This document shows positions 1 through 11,895 of a stretch of DNA of 64,000 bases, piece after piece. Position numbers and translations under genes: made by a program. This DNA is from Lycorma delicatula. Taxonomy: Eukaryota; Arthropoda; Insecta; Hemiptera; Fulgoridae. The first letter of the stretch is position 1. Every line of letters starts with the position of its first letter. The stretch lies in contig NC_134458.1 of NCBI RefSeq assembly GCF_047948215.1, positions 133,365,571-133,429,570 of the forward strand. The letters run 5' to 3'. A model generated the notes under the pieces. The model saw only the letters and a program-made list of their open reading frames with translations. It did not search any database and was not told where the DNA came from.

Positions 1-65
1 GATTCGTAAAGGTACATTAAAAAAATGAGTAAAATGACATATTCGAGTCCCGCGGGTCATCAAAT

Positions 66-706
66 GGAAAAAAAACTCTTTCGGCACGCCGGAAGGCGGA
101 GGTAGATTTCACCGGTGCTAAGGAGGGGATAAAAAATATTTCCACCGTAAAATTAAGAAAAACTTCAAATTTACTTAATACGACAATGGTTGCATGAGAA
201 AAAAGTTTCACATGTTTAGCATACCACAAGCCCATCCTACAATTCCAGCAAAATGTTTTTCATCCTAAGGGTTGGTCATATCAAAAATTGTTTCAGACAA
301 AGGTTTTAGGTAATGTTTAACGACCACTTTAAACAGATTCGATGCTGTGCCTATAAAGAGAGGTATGATATTTTGTCTTCAAAACCCCATTTTTTCCACC
401 CCCTGGGTCAGTGGTTCGTGATATCAAAAACCTTTACTTAGATAAGTTCTAGGCCCCTATAAAAAAAAAAAAAATAATAGGAACTTTAAACGAATTCGAT
501 ATTTTACAAAATGATCCCCCCCGTGGTCTGATTTTTCTCATTAACTAACTTGACCGAGACTTTGGGTCTTTATAATTTATTTATCAATTTGAAAGTGATT
601 GGCGCAAAATTACGGCAGTTATCGTGTCCACAAGAAAGTGAAATATATATATATAATCATATACAAACTTTTGAACTGATTGTGGTTTTGGGATCTGGGG
701 GATGTG
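66..706 (+). repeat. Repeat family C, copy 1
   Basis: The block starting at the CTTTCGGCACGCCGG motif recurs near 29225-30190 (minus), 33874-34395 (plus) and 50996-51067 (fragment). All copies share the start, a run of roughly 500 bases with the CATGTTTAGCATAC motif, and where present an end rich in GGCGCAAAATTACGGCAG. No open frame is conserved between copies, so this is a dispersed non-coding repeat or a decayed element of unknown class. This copy is diverged, with several small indels relative to copy 2. It is followed directly by the right end of an element B. Confidence 0.7.
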
Positions 707-783
707 AAATGCAAAGATATATCGAAATTTTCCGGAAGTCAGACCATGGTACTCATTGCAATAAGTAGCTTTCTAATGAAATC

Positions 784-925
784 TACCTAAAAATATGAAA
801 AAATATCAGTAGTTATTAATGAAATAAAATTTTATGTACTTTTCATTAAAAAAAAACGTGTATATGTAATTTAATAGGCGTAAAAGGAAGTCACGTGATG
901 TCCACATCAGATTTCTTTTAACTGT
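784..925 (+). mobile_element. Element B, right-end fragment (B1)
   Basis: Matches the right end of the 40.3 and 60.2 kb copies: a TTATGTACTTT run, TGTAATTTAATAGGCG, then the inner inverted repeat (879-891, one mismatch to CGTACAAGGAAGT) and a degraded terminal stem. The left end is absent. It abuts repeat C copy 1. Confidence 0.7.
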
Positions 926-1424
926 GGATTAGCTCAAGTGCCATTTTTAATGATAATTTTAAATTTGATTAATGCATTATTTTATTAATTATAATTTGAA
1001 AAATCTGGTGTTTCATTTGGAAATCAGATCTTACTTATTACCTGAAAGAAAACTTCAATGAAATCTTCAGAATAGAATTGGTGCAAAATTTGTTAAAAAT
1101 TTTATCGGCTTTAATCCTTGACACGCTGAAATAATTCACTAAAATTCATCTTATATAAGTAAATCAGAAAATATTGTCTCGGAAAGAAAGGTGAAGAAAC
1201 CTCCATTCAAAATTTCAAAAACTTCACTGTGAAGACTATTTAAATATATATTTCCTTTAATTTTCATCGATTAAAATTTATTTATTAAAATTCAATCTCA
1301 ACTGGTAAAACCTTAAAAGATAGTTATGCCAACATGAGAATGGAATTTCCGTTTCTTGTCCGAAATTTTAAAAAAATTTCCTAAAAGTTATTTTATTTTA
1401 AACTTTTTTGTTCGTAAATCCTTT
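926..1424. other. Unassigned AT-rich sequence
   Basis: No open frame with recognisable similarity and no repeat shared with the rest of the window that I could see. Confidence 0.5.
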
Positions 1425-1437
1425 TTAAAAATGTATA

Positions 1438-1721
1438 CTTCTTTCTTTCTGTTTAGACTCCGGAACCACCGTAAGGTATTACTTCAGAAGATGATTGAGG
1501 ATATGTATGAATGTAAATGAAATGAGTCTTGTACAGTCTCAGGTCGACTATTCCTGTGATGTGTGGTTAATTAAATCCAACCACCAAACAACACCGGTAT
1601 CCACGATCTAGTATTCAAATCCGTAAAAAAGTAACCTTTACTAGGATTTGAACATTACAACTCTCAAGTCGAAATCATCTGATTTGCGATGAGGAGTTCA
1701 CCACTAGACCAACTCTGTGGA
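1438..1721 (-). mobile_element. tRNA-derived SINE, family A, copy 1
   Basis: On the minus strand the element starts with a pol III A-box-like TGGTCTAGTGGTGAAC and has a B-box-like GTTCAAATCC about 50 bases later, then a tRNA-unrelated body and a tail ending near CGGAGTCTAAACAG. A 13-base direct repeat, TTAAAAATGTATA, flanks it at 1425-1437 and 1722-1734, which is a target-site duplication. Two further copies lie at 21580-21877 and 29826-30122. It is non-coding and would depend on a LINE for mobility. This copy is the most diverged of the three. Confidence 0.85.
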
Positions 1722-1734
1722 TTAAAAATGTATA

Positions 1735-2629
1735 TTGAGCGTATTAATATTACACGCTCAAAAAATTATTAATATTAAAAAATATTTTATCCAAACGGGG
1801 ACTGCTTTAATTTTTTGTCCTATTATTATGTTTTTGTCTTAATTACTGCCTAAGATATCCTTAAGCCAAACAAAAAATAAAGCGGTAAACGAATAAATAA
1901 TTCGGCCCCAGCGGTTTCTGAGTTTTAAACAAACATAGAAAAATAAAAAAACAAACACATTTACATTTTGATTTATCCATGAAGATAAGATTTTTCCTTG
2001 TAAAACGTTCCGTTATGATGGGTTTTGTATTTTGAAAATGGCAATTAAAACACATTAAAATATGTAAATTATACGGAAAAGTATGGTTATTGTTTTTAAT
2101 ATACTAAATTGTGGAACTTTTACAAAAAAGTTGGTAAAAAATAAATTTTGTTCAAAACAGTTTCAATCCTGTGAATTAACGCAGAGAATACGTATATTTA
2201 TATTTTTTTTTAAATAAAACTTTTTTATAAATCGGCTCCTAATTTGTAATTCATTATTCTTTTCTTAATTGATTATTTTCAACTGATTTCATAATTCGTA
2301 AGAATTTTAATACAAAATAATTTATTATGATTAAATAATACTGAGGAAAAAAATAACTATAAAATAAAACGTTGTTTAAAAAATAAATATGCTTTTAACA
2401 AGCAAAAAATAAATAGATCCTCTAGAAAAAATTATTTAAAACATCAACAAATAATAATAGTGATACTCTATTCCGTAACTAATTTAGATAATCGAATTAG
2501 TTACCATAAACACCAAAATAAAGAATTTAATTAAAATGTAATATATTACCAGAGATACTGTGTTTGATGTCAGTAAAGTGTCAAGAGATTATATACAAAA
2601 AAAAAGTTATTTAAATAAAATAAAAAAAT

Positions 2630-2684
<55 letters not shown>

Positions 2685-3631
2685 AAGACAAAAGACGGAT
2701 GTAAAATGAAGGACATTTTATGAGGACCACCCGCGACAGCGTCATGGATATACATACAAGAACAATGATTTAATGTAACCCCATTGGATGAATGGACAAT
2801 ATGAAAAATACAAGAGAAATTTAAAGTTATACTAACTTACTATAATGTCAGATATAATATTTAATGATGATTGATGAATGGAAACAAGTCATTCATTGAT
2901 GCGTTCTCGCTGAAATAAAGCCGGCTAGATGATAGCTAATTTTAGTAATCAAAACGAAATATAAAATAACAATCAAAATTTCTTCACTAACAGTCACAGT
3001 GATGAAGAGCTTATTTTAACAGAAGATCCAACGATATTCGAAGAGATTTTAATGCAATAATAATTTTCTATACATTGTAAATTAACAAATATACTTTTAT
3101 CCTTTAAAAGCTTAATGCAAACTTCAAACACATTAATCAAACATCGATGAATCGTTTATAAATGACCCCAACTACGTATTATAATATATGCTTATAAAAA
3201 TTATTGTATTTTTTAATGTAATCGTGATAGATGAAAACGCGTACCACTTAGAAATTAAAATAATACTAAGATTTTTCCGTTTGGAATTTTTTTCAAATAG
3301 TTGTTATAACAACTTAATTCGGGTTTAACAGCGTAAACTACTGACACCCAAAAACTGTAAAATAACTCTGAAAAGATATCTTGAAAGCAATTTCTGTGTT
3401 TTAAATAAATGTCGTAATATGTTTTTATTTATTTTTCTTCTTAAAAAAGAATTTACAATGCCAAATTTTCTTAATACTAAATAAAAGCACTCTGATAAAA
3501 ATATTACTATGTTAAAGTAATAAAAAGACAGCTAAAGTAATCCAGTCACCTTTAATTTATATTTACTAAATTAAAATCAATACATTTGTAGTTTAAATAT
3601 TTTTACTATGAAAGAAGAGGGAAAACTACAG
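1735..3631. other. AT-rich sequence with one TA microsatellite
   Basis: Short ORFs only, none recognised. The only organised feature I see is the TA run at 2632-2681. Confidence 0.5.
2632..2681. repeat. (TA)n microsatellite
   Basis: Uninterrupted TA dinucleotide run of about 48 bases. Confidence 0.95.
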
Positions 3632-3927
3632 ACTCAAAAAGAATGTAACAAACTTTCAAGATATTTTTTACTGATGAAAATAGGGATGAAAGTTCACATA
3701 AACATAAGTTCCAAAACTCTTCGTTAGCGAGTATCGGTTGACAAAAGATTTTACCCTGATTTCTGAGCCTTCCATAAAATTAAGCCAGATTGTAATTCTT
3801 GGAACTCAAAATAATGGGTAAATGTAGTGGCTCTATATGAAATCGGACCAAAAAAATTGACAAAAATAAGTCCCATAACTGTATTTTTAGTAGTTTTTCA
3901 GAAATTTGGAGTAAAAGACAAAAAGAG
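3632..3927 (+). repeat. Foldback family G, copy 1 (one arm, cut by a SINE)
   Basis: Carries the G-family arm: an AAGAATGTAAC start, AAAGTTCACATAAACATA, TCTTCGTTAGCGAGT, then a CTGATTTCTG..CCTTCC block. Related arms lie at 25202-25530, 26090-26440, 37530-37870 and 44352-44690. Similarity stops exactly at the poly-T that starts SINE D1, so the SINE probably split or ended the copy. No protein product is apparent. Confidence 0.65.
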
Positions 3928-4086
3928 TTTTTTTTAACCTCCAGGACCACTGTTATGTATTACTTCAGAGGATTAGATGAATGACAATTATTGTAGCGTG
4001 TGAAAATGCCATGCCTGACCGGGAATCGAACCCGGAACCTCCGGATGAAAGACCAAGACGCTACCACTCGCGCCACGGAGGCCGGC
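3928..4086 (-). mobile_element. tRNA-derived SINE, family D, copy 1
   Basis: Read on the minus strand it begins with a tRNA-like head: an A-box-like TGGCGCGAGTGGTAGCG, a TTTCA loop as in tRNA-Glu(TTC), and a perfect B box GGTTCGATTCC within a CCGGG/CCCGG T-stem. Then come GGCATTTTCACACGCTAC and a tail with TCCTCTGAAGTAATAC, ending in poly-A (poly-T at 3928-3935 here). The acceptor stem pairs over only about four bases, so this is a SINE head rather than a working tRNA gene. GACAAAA at 3917 and 4087 may be a short target duplication. Confidence 0.75.
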
Positions 4087-4351
4087 GACAAAAGATAAGA
4101 GATTAGGCTCAAAAAACCACACTATTTAATCTTTGGCATGATGATTTACTAAATTACAAAAAGTATCTTTAACATTTTTATTTTTCAATATTAATTTCGA
4201 AATTTTTTGTAAAAAATCTCCATCGATTAAATTTTAATTTATTTAAAATAAATTATTTTTTAAATATTTATCTATTTTAATAAATTATTTATTCGACGAC
4301 CTTCAAATTCTTGTTTATTATTATAATGCATATATTTGTATAATTAAATGC

Positions 4352-4523
<172 letters not shown>

Positions 4524-4690
4524 CATTTTTTTTTTTAAATAATTTTATCATTAACTTAGCTTATATTTACCCACGCTTATTACTTTCGCAGATATATGTA
4601 TCACCTGAAGACACTGAAATAAAATAAATTACTCTTGCATAATTGATAATAAATTGTTATTTATTTCTGTTATCATAATTTGAATATTAA

Positions 4691-4719
<29 letters not shown>
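4691..4719. repeat. (TA)n microsatellite
   Basis: Short uninterrupted TA run. Confidence 0.9.
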
Positions 4720-4721
<2 letters not shown>

Positions 4722-5267
4722 TAGGAATTTGGATAGAGCTTAAATAACTTGTTATAATAATTCACATTCAGATAAGACTTCAATTAAAAAATGGTATAAT
4801 TTAAAAAAATAAAGTAAAGAATTATATTGATCTTTCACAATTTACTTGTGAACGATCAACATTATCATTCATAGGCTAAAATAATAATTTAGCCTACGTC
4901 CATGGGTGAGTGGGGGGGTTTCAATCAAGGCATTTTTTATTAAGTAAAAAACTTAAAATTCCATAATTTCACACAGAAACTTTAAAGATTATATTACATG
5001 AATTAATCACTTGCAACAAGAAGATTTGTTATATATTAATTGTTTTATTTTTTTATATAAATGTTTAATTAAAAAACAAGTAGAACGTAATTAAAAAATA
5101 GATTAGTAGAATAAAACGAAATCAGCATAGCTATGAAGTAATTAATTTCTTTTTTGGATTTAAAAATAATAAATTAGAAAGGAAAATTTTTTAAATATAG
5201 ACTGTAAACATATATAAAGAAAAGAAAAATTTGTTCATTTAAATATTTTTATTTATTTATTTATGTA

Positions 5268-6714
5268 TATATTTTTCTGGCATCATAGCTCTAGTGCTAT
5301 GCTGCAAGAAGGAAAGTATGGTAATCAGTTAAAAATGGTATAAGGGATTTTTTTCATTTCTCAACGTTTTATGAACCAGGGTGCCCAAAAAAAACAAAAA
5401 AAGGGGGAAATTTCTTACGTATCTACGTGTGTTAGCATGTTTAAAGTATAATAACTTTTGGCTGGATAATCCAATTTTGATGAAATTTTGTACAGATACT
5501 CGTGTATATGGGCCAATTTGTTAGTAAAACTGGAGTCAATACCTCAAGAGGGTAGGGTGAATAGTTTTTTGAGGTGAATTTTTTCAAAATTTTGCAAAGA
5601 TAACCCCACTTTATATTAAGCTCAGTACATTCGTGCATCCTAACATTTTTTTAAAACTATTCTCCCAAATACTCCCCCTTCCCCAAAATCAAAAAAATGC
5701 TATATCTTTACTTATTGCATATTTTTAACCGATTTTTTTTCTGTATTCCTAGGCGTAGTAGTGCAAACAACCCCAAAACATACTTTGAGAAAGATATTGT
5801 GGCTAGGGGAGCCGATCAAAGTTTAAAAATGTTGATCTTTGGAAGTATTTAAAACTCTTTTGCTTTATTAAACTTTTAACAATAATATTACAATAAAATT
5901 TCATCATAATTTACCCCCACCCACAAAAAAATAAATTTTAGGTAACGTTTTATTGACTGAAATTGACTATTTTTTTCTACCATTTAACATAACAAAGGTA
6001 AACAAATCAAAAAAATTTTCTTGGGAGGTGATTTTGGGTTTCGGAAAGCAGCAAAAATTTGATGTGGACACCACATGACCAAATTTAATTATTAATAAAT
6101 CAATATATTTAAATTTAAAAAAAAGTTAAAAAAGGAGATGAAGTCGGATTCGAACCGATGTGCCTTCCCCTTGTAAGATCCAAATATTTCATTAACTAAA
6201 ATTTCATTTCGCTATAACTCTGGAACCAATGAAAATAAATACCACTTATGATATATCGTTGAAAAGCTCTCAATGAGTGCTTATTACTACATTTAAGAAA
6301 AAGTCTAAAATCCAAATCTTTCGAATTTTGGACTTTTTTGAACACTTTTGGTTCAGTCAATTGTAATCAAAAGGAGAGGTGAACAACTATATGTTACAAC
6401 AGTTCTAAGTCACAAATTTCAACATCCTACGGCTAATCGTTTTTGAGTTATGCGAGATACGTACACACGTTTGTACAGACGTCACACCGAAACTAGTCAA
6501 AATTAGATTCAGGAATGATGAAAATGGATATTTCCGTTGGAATCTGAAAACCAAAATTTTTCGGGATCACAATACTTCCTTTACTTTGTACAAGGAAGTA
6601 AAAATCATAAAAAATACAGACTTTTTTGAATTTTTTCACGTATCATTACCTATGTTTCTACTATATAAGAATAAATAATCATGCCTGGAAAGTATAACAA
6701 AATTTTTGTCAGCT
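5268..6714 (+). mobile_element. Element E, copy 1 (Helentron-like, non-autonomous), interrupted by element B
   Basis: The left end carries a degraded CTGGCATCATAGCTCTAG hairpin and AGAAGGAAAGTATGGTAATC. The body has the E-family string of poly-A, poly-C and TTTATATTAAGCTCAGTAC blocks. The right end carries TGCCTGGAAAGTA at 6682-6694 (inverse of the left terminal repeat), then a stem-loop at 6697-6709 (ACAAAA, one T, TTTTGT). Body similarity breaks at about 6053 and resumes at about 6604, and the gap is filled by element B2. Other copies: 23459-24175, 47427-48165, 49452-50272 and 63313 to the window end. No coding capacity. Confidence 0.7.
6058..6603 (-). mobile_element. Element B, copy 2, nested in element E
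   Basis: On the minus strand the left end is TTACTTCCTTGTACAAAG with AGGAAGT forming a local hairpin (6571-6600). The body contains a perfect B-box-like GGTTCGAATCC and a near-palindrome around TCCAAAATC. The right end retains the terminal stem ATGTGG-ACA-CCACAT at 6062-6076, but the inner inverted repeat next to it has been lost by deletion. The flanks belong to one element E, so B inserted after E. Confidence 0.75.
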
Positions 6715-7743
6715 CTTTTTTTTAATCTATCACTAATTTTTCGATCTTGGTAATTCTCCTTGATTATTCAATTCTAACAGATTTTTATTTTTGTTTATTT
6801 TTAAATGCGCGCGTGTGTGTGTGTATTTTTTTCTTCTTTTTTTCTAGAACACGTAATTATTTCGATTTAAAATTGTAGAAGCCCCCACTTTTCGAATTTT
6901 ATAAAGAAATTAATTTTATTCGAAATAAATCAGAATTAATCATGTATGAGTTAAAATTATTTAAAGATACTTAATTCACCACATAAGGTTGAGCTTATGT
7001 GATGAACATGAAATTGAAGTTTTATAGCGTAATGAAAAATGTCAAACTTGACCGGGATTCGACCCGGGATCTTTCAGATGAACGGTTGAAACATTACCTA
7101 AAAATTCACAGACATAGAGAAAGATTTGACAAACTTACTAGTTCATCTTTTTTATAGCTTCTTCTTAAACGTTCAGTTTTATTATCCTCAAAAAAAAGCA
7201 ATTTATAATGTGTTTATTTAATAATCATGTAATTTAAATGTAATTAATGTCTAGTCTCTGTAAAAGTAAAAAACCTCTGAAGATATCAAAAAAACATCTA
7301 TACATTTAATATTTATTTTTAGCCGAGAATAAATATTTCAAGGTAATTTATATTCTAAAATAATTATTATTTTTTTCATTGTTGACATCTTTTTATTGCA
7401 GTACATTTAATAAATAAGCCCTTGAAATTACGTGATAAAAATTCCACGGCCTTTCTTTAATATGTAGGATATTAAGAATACACCAAAAATTATTTTTTAT
7501 ATAATTAATTAATTGTAAAAATAAATAAATTTATAAATTTGAAGTCAGATATGTTGAAACAAACATAATACGAGTATGTTTATAAGTCGATTAACTATCT
7601 ATCCGTTTTAACAGTAGCCTAATCTCACTACTGTAAATCGCTAGAAAATCTGATAAGATGAAAATCCCTGTTGTTTATTTAAAATATACTTGAAAAATAA
7701 ATTTACTTTTATTTAATACACTAGTAATGTACAACATTGTGTA
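6715..7743. other. AT-rich sequence with a SINE D head fragment
   Basis: Includes a GCGC/GT tract near 6807-6823 and the SINE D fragment at 7026-7098. Nothing else recognised. Confidence 0.5.
7026..7098 (-). mobile_element. SINE family D, head fragment (copy 2)
   Basis: On the minus strand the T-arm CCCGGGTCGAATCCCGGTCA is followed by a GACATTTTTCATTACGCTAT stretch that parallels the D1 junction. The 5' part of the head is degraded and the tail is missing. Confidence 0.6.
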
Positions 7744-7750
7744 GAAAAAA

Positions 7751-7925
7751 TTTGATGTGTACACCACATGACTTCCTTGTACGCCTATTACATTATACAT
7801 ACACATTTTTTGCTGTACTTATTTAAACTTATTTCATCTGAAAGTGAAATACGATCCTCCAGTTCTTTAATAAAGAGGACAGTTACACAATTCTTGAAAT
7901 AAGAGTTTTTATTAAAATCAAATAT
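7751..7925 (-). mobile_element. Element B, right-end fragment (B3)
   Basis: Terminal stem ATGTG..CACAT at 7755-7769, the inner inverted repeat ACTTCCTTGTACG at 7771-7783, then a subtype body with GATCCTCCAGTTCTTTAATA. That body matches only the long copy at 61140-61325, so it marks a subtype distinct from the 40.3 kb copy. Confidence 0.75.
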
Positions 7926-8825
7926 TTATGCAATTATTAATTCAACAATCTTACATGAAATATTAGGATACAGTAAAAGTCGCTTTATTATTCGTATCTT
8001 CTTGAGTTGCTGATTAAATAAGGTTTTAGATTTCTGGTGTGTCGTATAAACAAAAGCTAATAGTAATTAAAATATTCCGTTTAGTGAACTCCTGTATACT
8101 GGTTACAAATGTTAATTCCGACCTTAGGGTGTAAAATATTCAGTTTTTATTATTAGATTATTTGGTAAATAATCAAAAATGAAAAAGAAACAGTCATACA
8201 GGAAAAAAAAAGATAACATGAAGAAACATATCTCAAAAAGTCAATAAGAAGATGAACATGAAATGAAGAAAATGTTAAAAATAAGGGAAGAATAAAAAAA
8301 GTAAAAGAAAATTATAAATATAAAGAGGAAGAAAACGTTGAAAGACCAAGGAATGAATAAAGAGATTAAGAGAGGATGATTAATATAAAGAGAGAGAAAA
8401 TTTGAAAACTAGATAACGTGTACACAAATTAAGATCAGAAGAATTATATCAACCCTAAGAACGATTAAATGAGTGGCAACAAAAAAAAAATAAATGAAAT
8501 TATGATCAACTCCGACTTAGGGAGAATATTGTCCGACAATTTCAGAGGAGTAATGAACTAAAAGATAAGATTATTTGCAATTTATTAAAGATCGGGCACG
8601 TATGCCTCAGTACACATATTTTTCTTGTGAGGGTGTATTTCTCAGTCACTCTGTAGTTAACTTTAATGTAGATAAAATTAAACAGAAATTCCAGAATAAT
8701 TAAATAAAATTAAACAGAAATTAAACTAGAAAATCCAAAAATAATACGATTCTAAAATATAATTTTCAATTAATATTAAATAATCAGATGTTTCACCAAA
8801 TCTATTACATATACACATAAGTAAT
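7926..8825. other. Purine-rich stretch in AT-rich DNA
   Basis: About 8165-8410 is an A/G-dominated run on the plus strand with short AAAGA-type units. It has no sustained open frame and looks like expanded simple sequence. No gene recognised. Confidence 0.5.
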
Positions 8826-9374
8826 GCCTATTAGATTACATTTACACATTTTTAAAGGTACATAAAAGTTTATTTCACTAATAATTTTTTCATTTTTCTT
8901 TTTTTATTATTGAATTATTATTTATTGTAAAAGTTTTTTTTTTTTAAATCACGGGTTAATAATTGTTAGATCAATATATTTAAATTAAAAAAAAATAGTT
9001 AAAAAACAAATAAAAAAGTAAAAAAAAAACAAATGGAGATGAAGTCTGATACGAACCGATGTGCCTCCCTTTAAGTTCAAAATATTTCATTAATTAAAAT
9101 TTTTAATTTAATCTCGATTGCAATCAAAAAGAAAGGTGCCCAACTAGATGTTACAACAGTTCTAAATCCAAAATTTCAACATCCTACGGCTAATCATTTT
9201 TGAGTTATGCGAGATACACACACACACATACATACAACGTACGTACAGACGTCACGTCGAAACTAGTCAAAATGGATTCAGAGGTGATCAAAATAGATAT
9301 TTCCGTTGAAATATGAAAACCGAAATGTTTTGCGATCATAATACTTCCTTTACTTTGTACAAGGAAGTAAAAAT
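8826..9374 (-). mobile_element. Element B, copy 4
   Basis: Same body as B2, including GATACGAACCGATGTGCC, ACATCCTACGGCTAATCA in direct reading and the left-end hairpin ACTTCCTTTACTTTGTACAAGGAAGT region at 9344-9370. The right end is truncated: similarity stops at the CCTATTAGATTACATTTAC stretch, and neither the inner repeat nor the terminal stem is present. Confidence 0.7.
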
Positions 9375-9822
9375 AACAAATGTAAATTTTTATATATTTT
9401 TTAAGTAAGTACTTATTATGTAGACCACCTATACTACGAGTATAACTTACCGGAAGTATATTAAAAACAAGGATACGGAAAACTTTATCGTATTTATTAT
9501 AAAAGAAAACTCTAAAAAACAAAATGTAAATGCCAAAAATTAATAAAATATAAAGGATTAAATATTATTATTATCTATTTTTAAAAGTGGGTTTATTTTT
9601 TACACATTTTTACACGACTGCCCAAAAAGGAGTGCAATGTAATTAGAGTGTTTGTATGCATGTATTTACGTACTTATGTATGCATGTATGTTTGTTTATT
9701 TGCTTTTAGTTTGCTTGTTTGTTCCACCATAGCAGCTCAAGGGCTGAACCAATTTTGTAGACTGACCTCGCGTCGGAATCCTTATGTTACCAGCAGTACC
9801 ATAGCCTTATATCTTTGTGTAC

Positions 9823-9872
<50 letters not shown>

Positions 9873-10106
9873 TTTTTTAAAATAAGAAAAAAAAGATATT
9901 AAATTATATACAAAATAGTAACCCGCACACTGTTTAATTATACTATATTAAAGAGAAAATTTTATCAGCAATGTTTTTTTTTGGCAGACGTCTTTTTATA
10001 ATTTTGTATCTGTTCAAAATATCCATACGGCTAAATTACACGCTGCACGAATAAAACATAACATTCGGAGAAACTACTACGGCAAGAATCCTGCGTCTTA
10101 ATAAAA
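9375..10106. other. AT-rich sequence with a TA/GT microsatellite
   Basis: TA run at 9827-9862 followed by GTGTGTG. A stretch at 9726-9790 has the ACCATAGCAGCTCAAGGGCT wording often seen in insect dispersed repeats, but I could not assign it. A poly-T plus GGCAG at about 9972-9986 could be a splice acceptor for the exon that follows. Confidence 0.4.
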
Positions 10107-10356
10107 ATGAAAAAACGAACAGGAAAATGGCGTAAAAAGACTACTACTGAGCAAAAACTAAAGCTGTCTGATATGAGAAAAAAAATTACTTTTTTCTATT
10201 CAGATATTAATCTAATTTACCAAACGTTACCTAAAAACTTTCTTAGACTTTTGGGTGAGAAAACTTTGAATATTAAAATACGAGATATTGTATTCACAAT
10301 ATGCATTACAAATATTACGATTTTTAAATCTAAAACAAATAACAACGAATTAGAAG
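10107..10356 (+). CDS. Candidate first coding exon of an unidentified gene (weak borealin-like N-terminus)
   Basis: An ATG opens an 83-codon frame that runs to AGAAG|GTATGT, a good splice donor, leaving phase 1. The frame stops ten bases later if not spliced. The predicted peptide starts with a basic stretch (KKRTGKWRKKTTT), followed by a lysine-rich helical segment and TLPKNFLRLLGEKTLNIKIR. From memory this layout, and a later ITIFKSK motif, recalls the N-terminal part of borealin, the chromosomal passenger subunit, in which a basic tail precedes a helix. I would not name it on that basis. Alternatives are a retro-pseudogene fragment or chance ORF. Base composition is only slightly less AT-rich than the surroundings. 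Confidence 0.3.
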
Positions 10357-11846
10357 GTATGTTCTGAAAGTCATAATCTGAAATATATTCCAGAACCATA
10401 TAAAAAATTAATGAAATCCCACAGTAAATATGCAATCCTAAAATTTCTAAATAGATAAAGTTTCACAATGCGTTATATCAATTTAATTTTCAAATAAAGG
10501 TATATTTTAACGGGTAATCGTAAAAATGCATGTGTAAAACGTTTATAAATTTTCAATAACCATTTTAATGCCAGAGGCTGATGTAAGAATCAGTAAACGA
10601 TTAATGTACCAGTACTAATTGGTTTTAAATATTAGTAAGTTTCTCTGAAAATATATTCATCATTGGCCCCTTAAAAAATCCGTCCCTTAACGTTCGTATA
10701 AACAATGCTAAATGAAACAAACCCTGTAGTCCTCCTACACCAATACTGATAAAAAATAAATCAATGAGAATACACATCCAACCTACCTTGCTTATCTCAA
10801 ATATTACACTTCTGTTTCACCGCCCCCAAAGATTAATTCAGTAACTAAAAAATCATAATACCGTATTTTAATAGCCAATCAAATATACCAAGAGGATTGC
10901 TCAATCAAGAAGGCACTAATTCCCACCAATTAGAACTGTAAAAAGAAACTGAACGTTACCGATAAGGCAGTACAGTCAAATCAATCATATACTTGCTTTT
11001 TAACAATCATAAGATGAGAATGAAACGTATCGATTGGAACACAAAAACATTTTGACCGATAACATAGGTACTGTCCCTGAATGTTGTTAACACTATATCA
11101 TATGCCATTAAGAACTCTACATTTAGTCAGACATAATACTGGCAACGATCCAGACATGAATTCCTTTTGATAAACAAAAGATAGAATTTTCAACATTATT
11201 TTATCCGAAATCATAAAAGCAACAAGGGTTAACGAGTACAAATTCATTTATTTTCTATATTTATACAACCCACTGTATACATGTATTACAAGATTTCAAT
11301 TTAATAAGTGAAAAATGTGTTTTTATAGACTTATACTTTTTTAAATTTTTGTTTTGATTCACTATTTTAAAGTGCACTGAAAAATAAAAATTTTTACTAA
11401 ATAAAGCAGTCTACGACACCCTAACAAAAATAGCGGTTATTTAAATTTTTCATAGCTAGTTTTAAAAGCGGACTACAGTATACCTTAACTAGTGGTCTAA
11501 TACTGTAAAACAGCTTTTTTTTGTATCGGATTTAATCGGTGGTATCGTTTGTGAAGAAGGGATCGTATTTACTAAATTGAATTATCATTATTATTATTTT
11601 TCCTCGCTGTAAGCATATTATTATTAATGGAAATTTAGAACAAGCCCATGAGGAATTGGAAGTGTGGTGATCTCATGCCGAAAAATAGATCTTTTCATGG
11701 TAGAAACATTTCCTAAATTTCATTTTTCTATGTTTAACTGTTGGAACTGTTACTTAAAGGTCCTGCACTTTATTAACACTCTGTATATTCATACAGAGTG
11801 TTCGTTCGTACAGAGTATATTCATACTGAGTATTCATACATTCGTA

Positions 11847-11895
<49 letters not shown>

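Noticed and set aside
4014..4085. A genuine tRNA-Glu gene
   Set aside because: The T-arm and B box are perfect, but the acceptor stem pairs over only about four bases, and a SINE body with poly-A follows. Other copies share body and tail.
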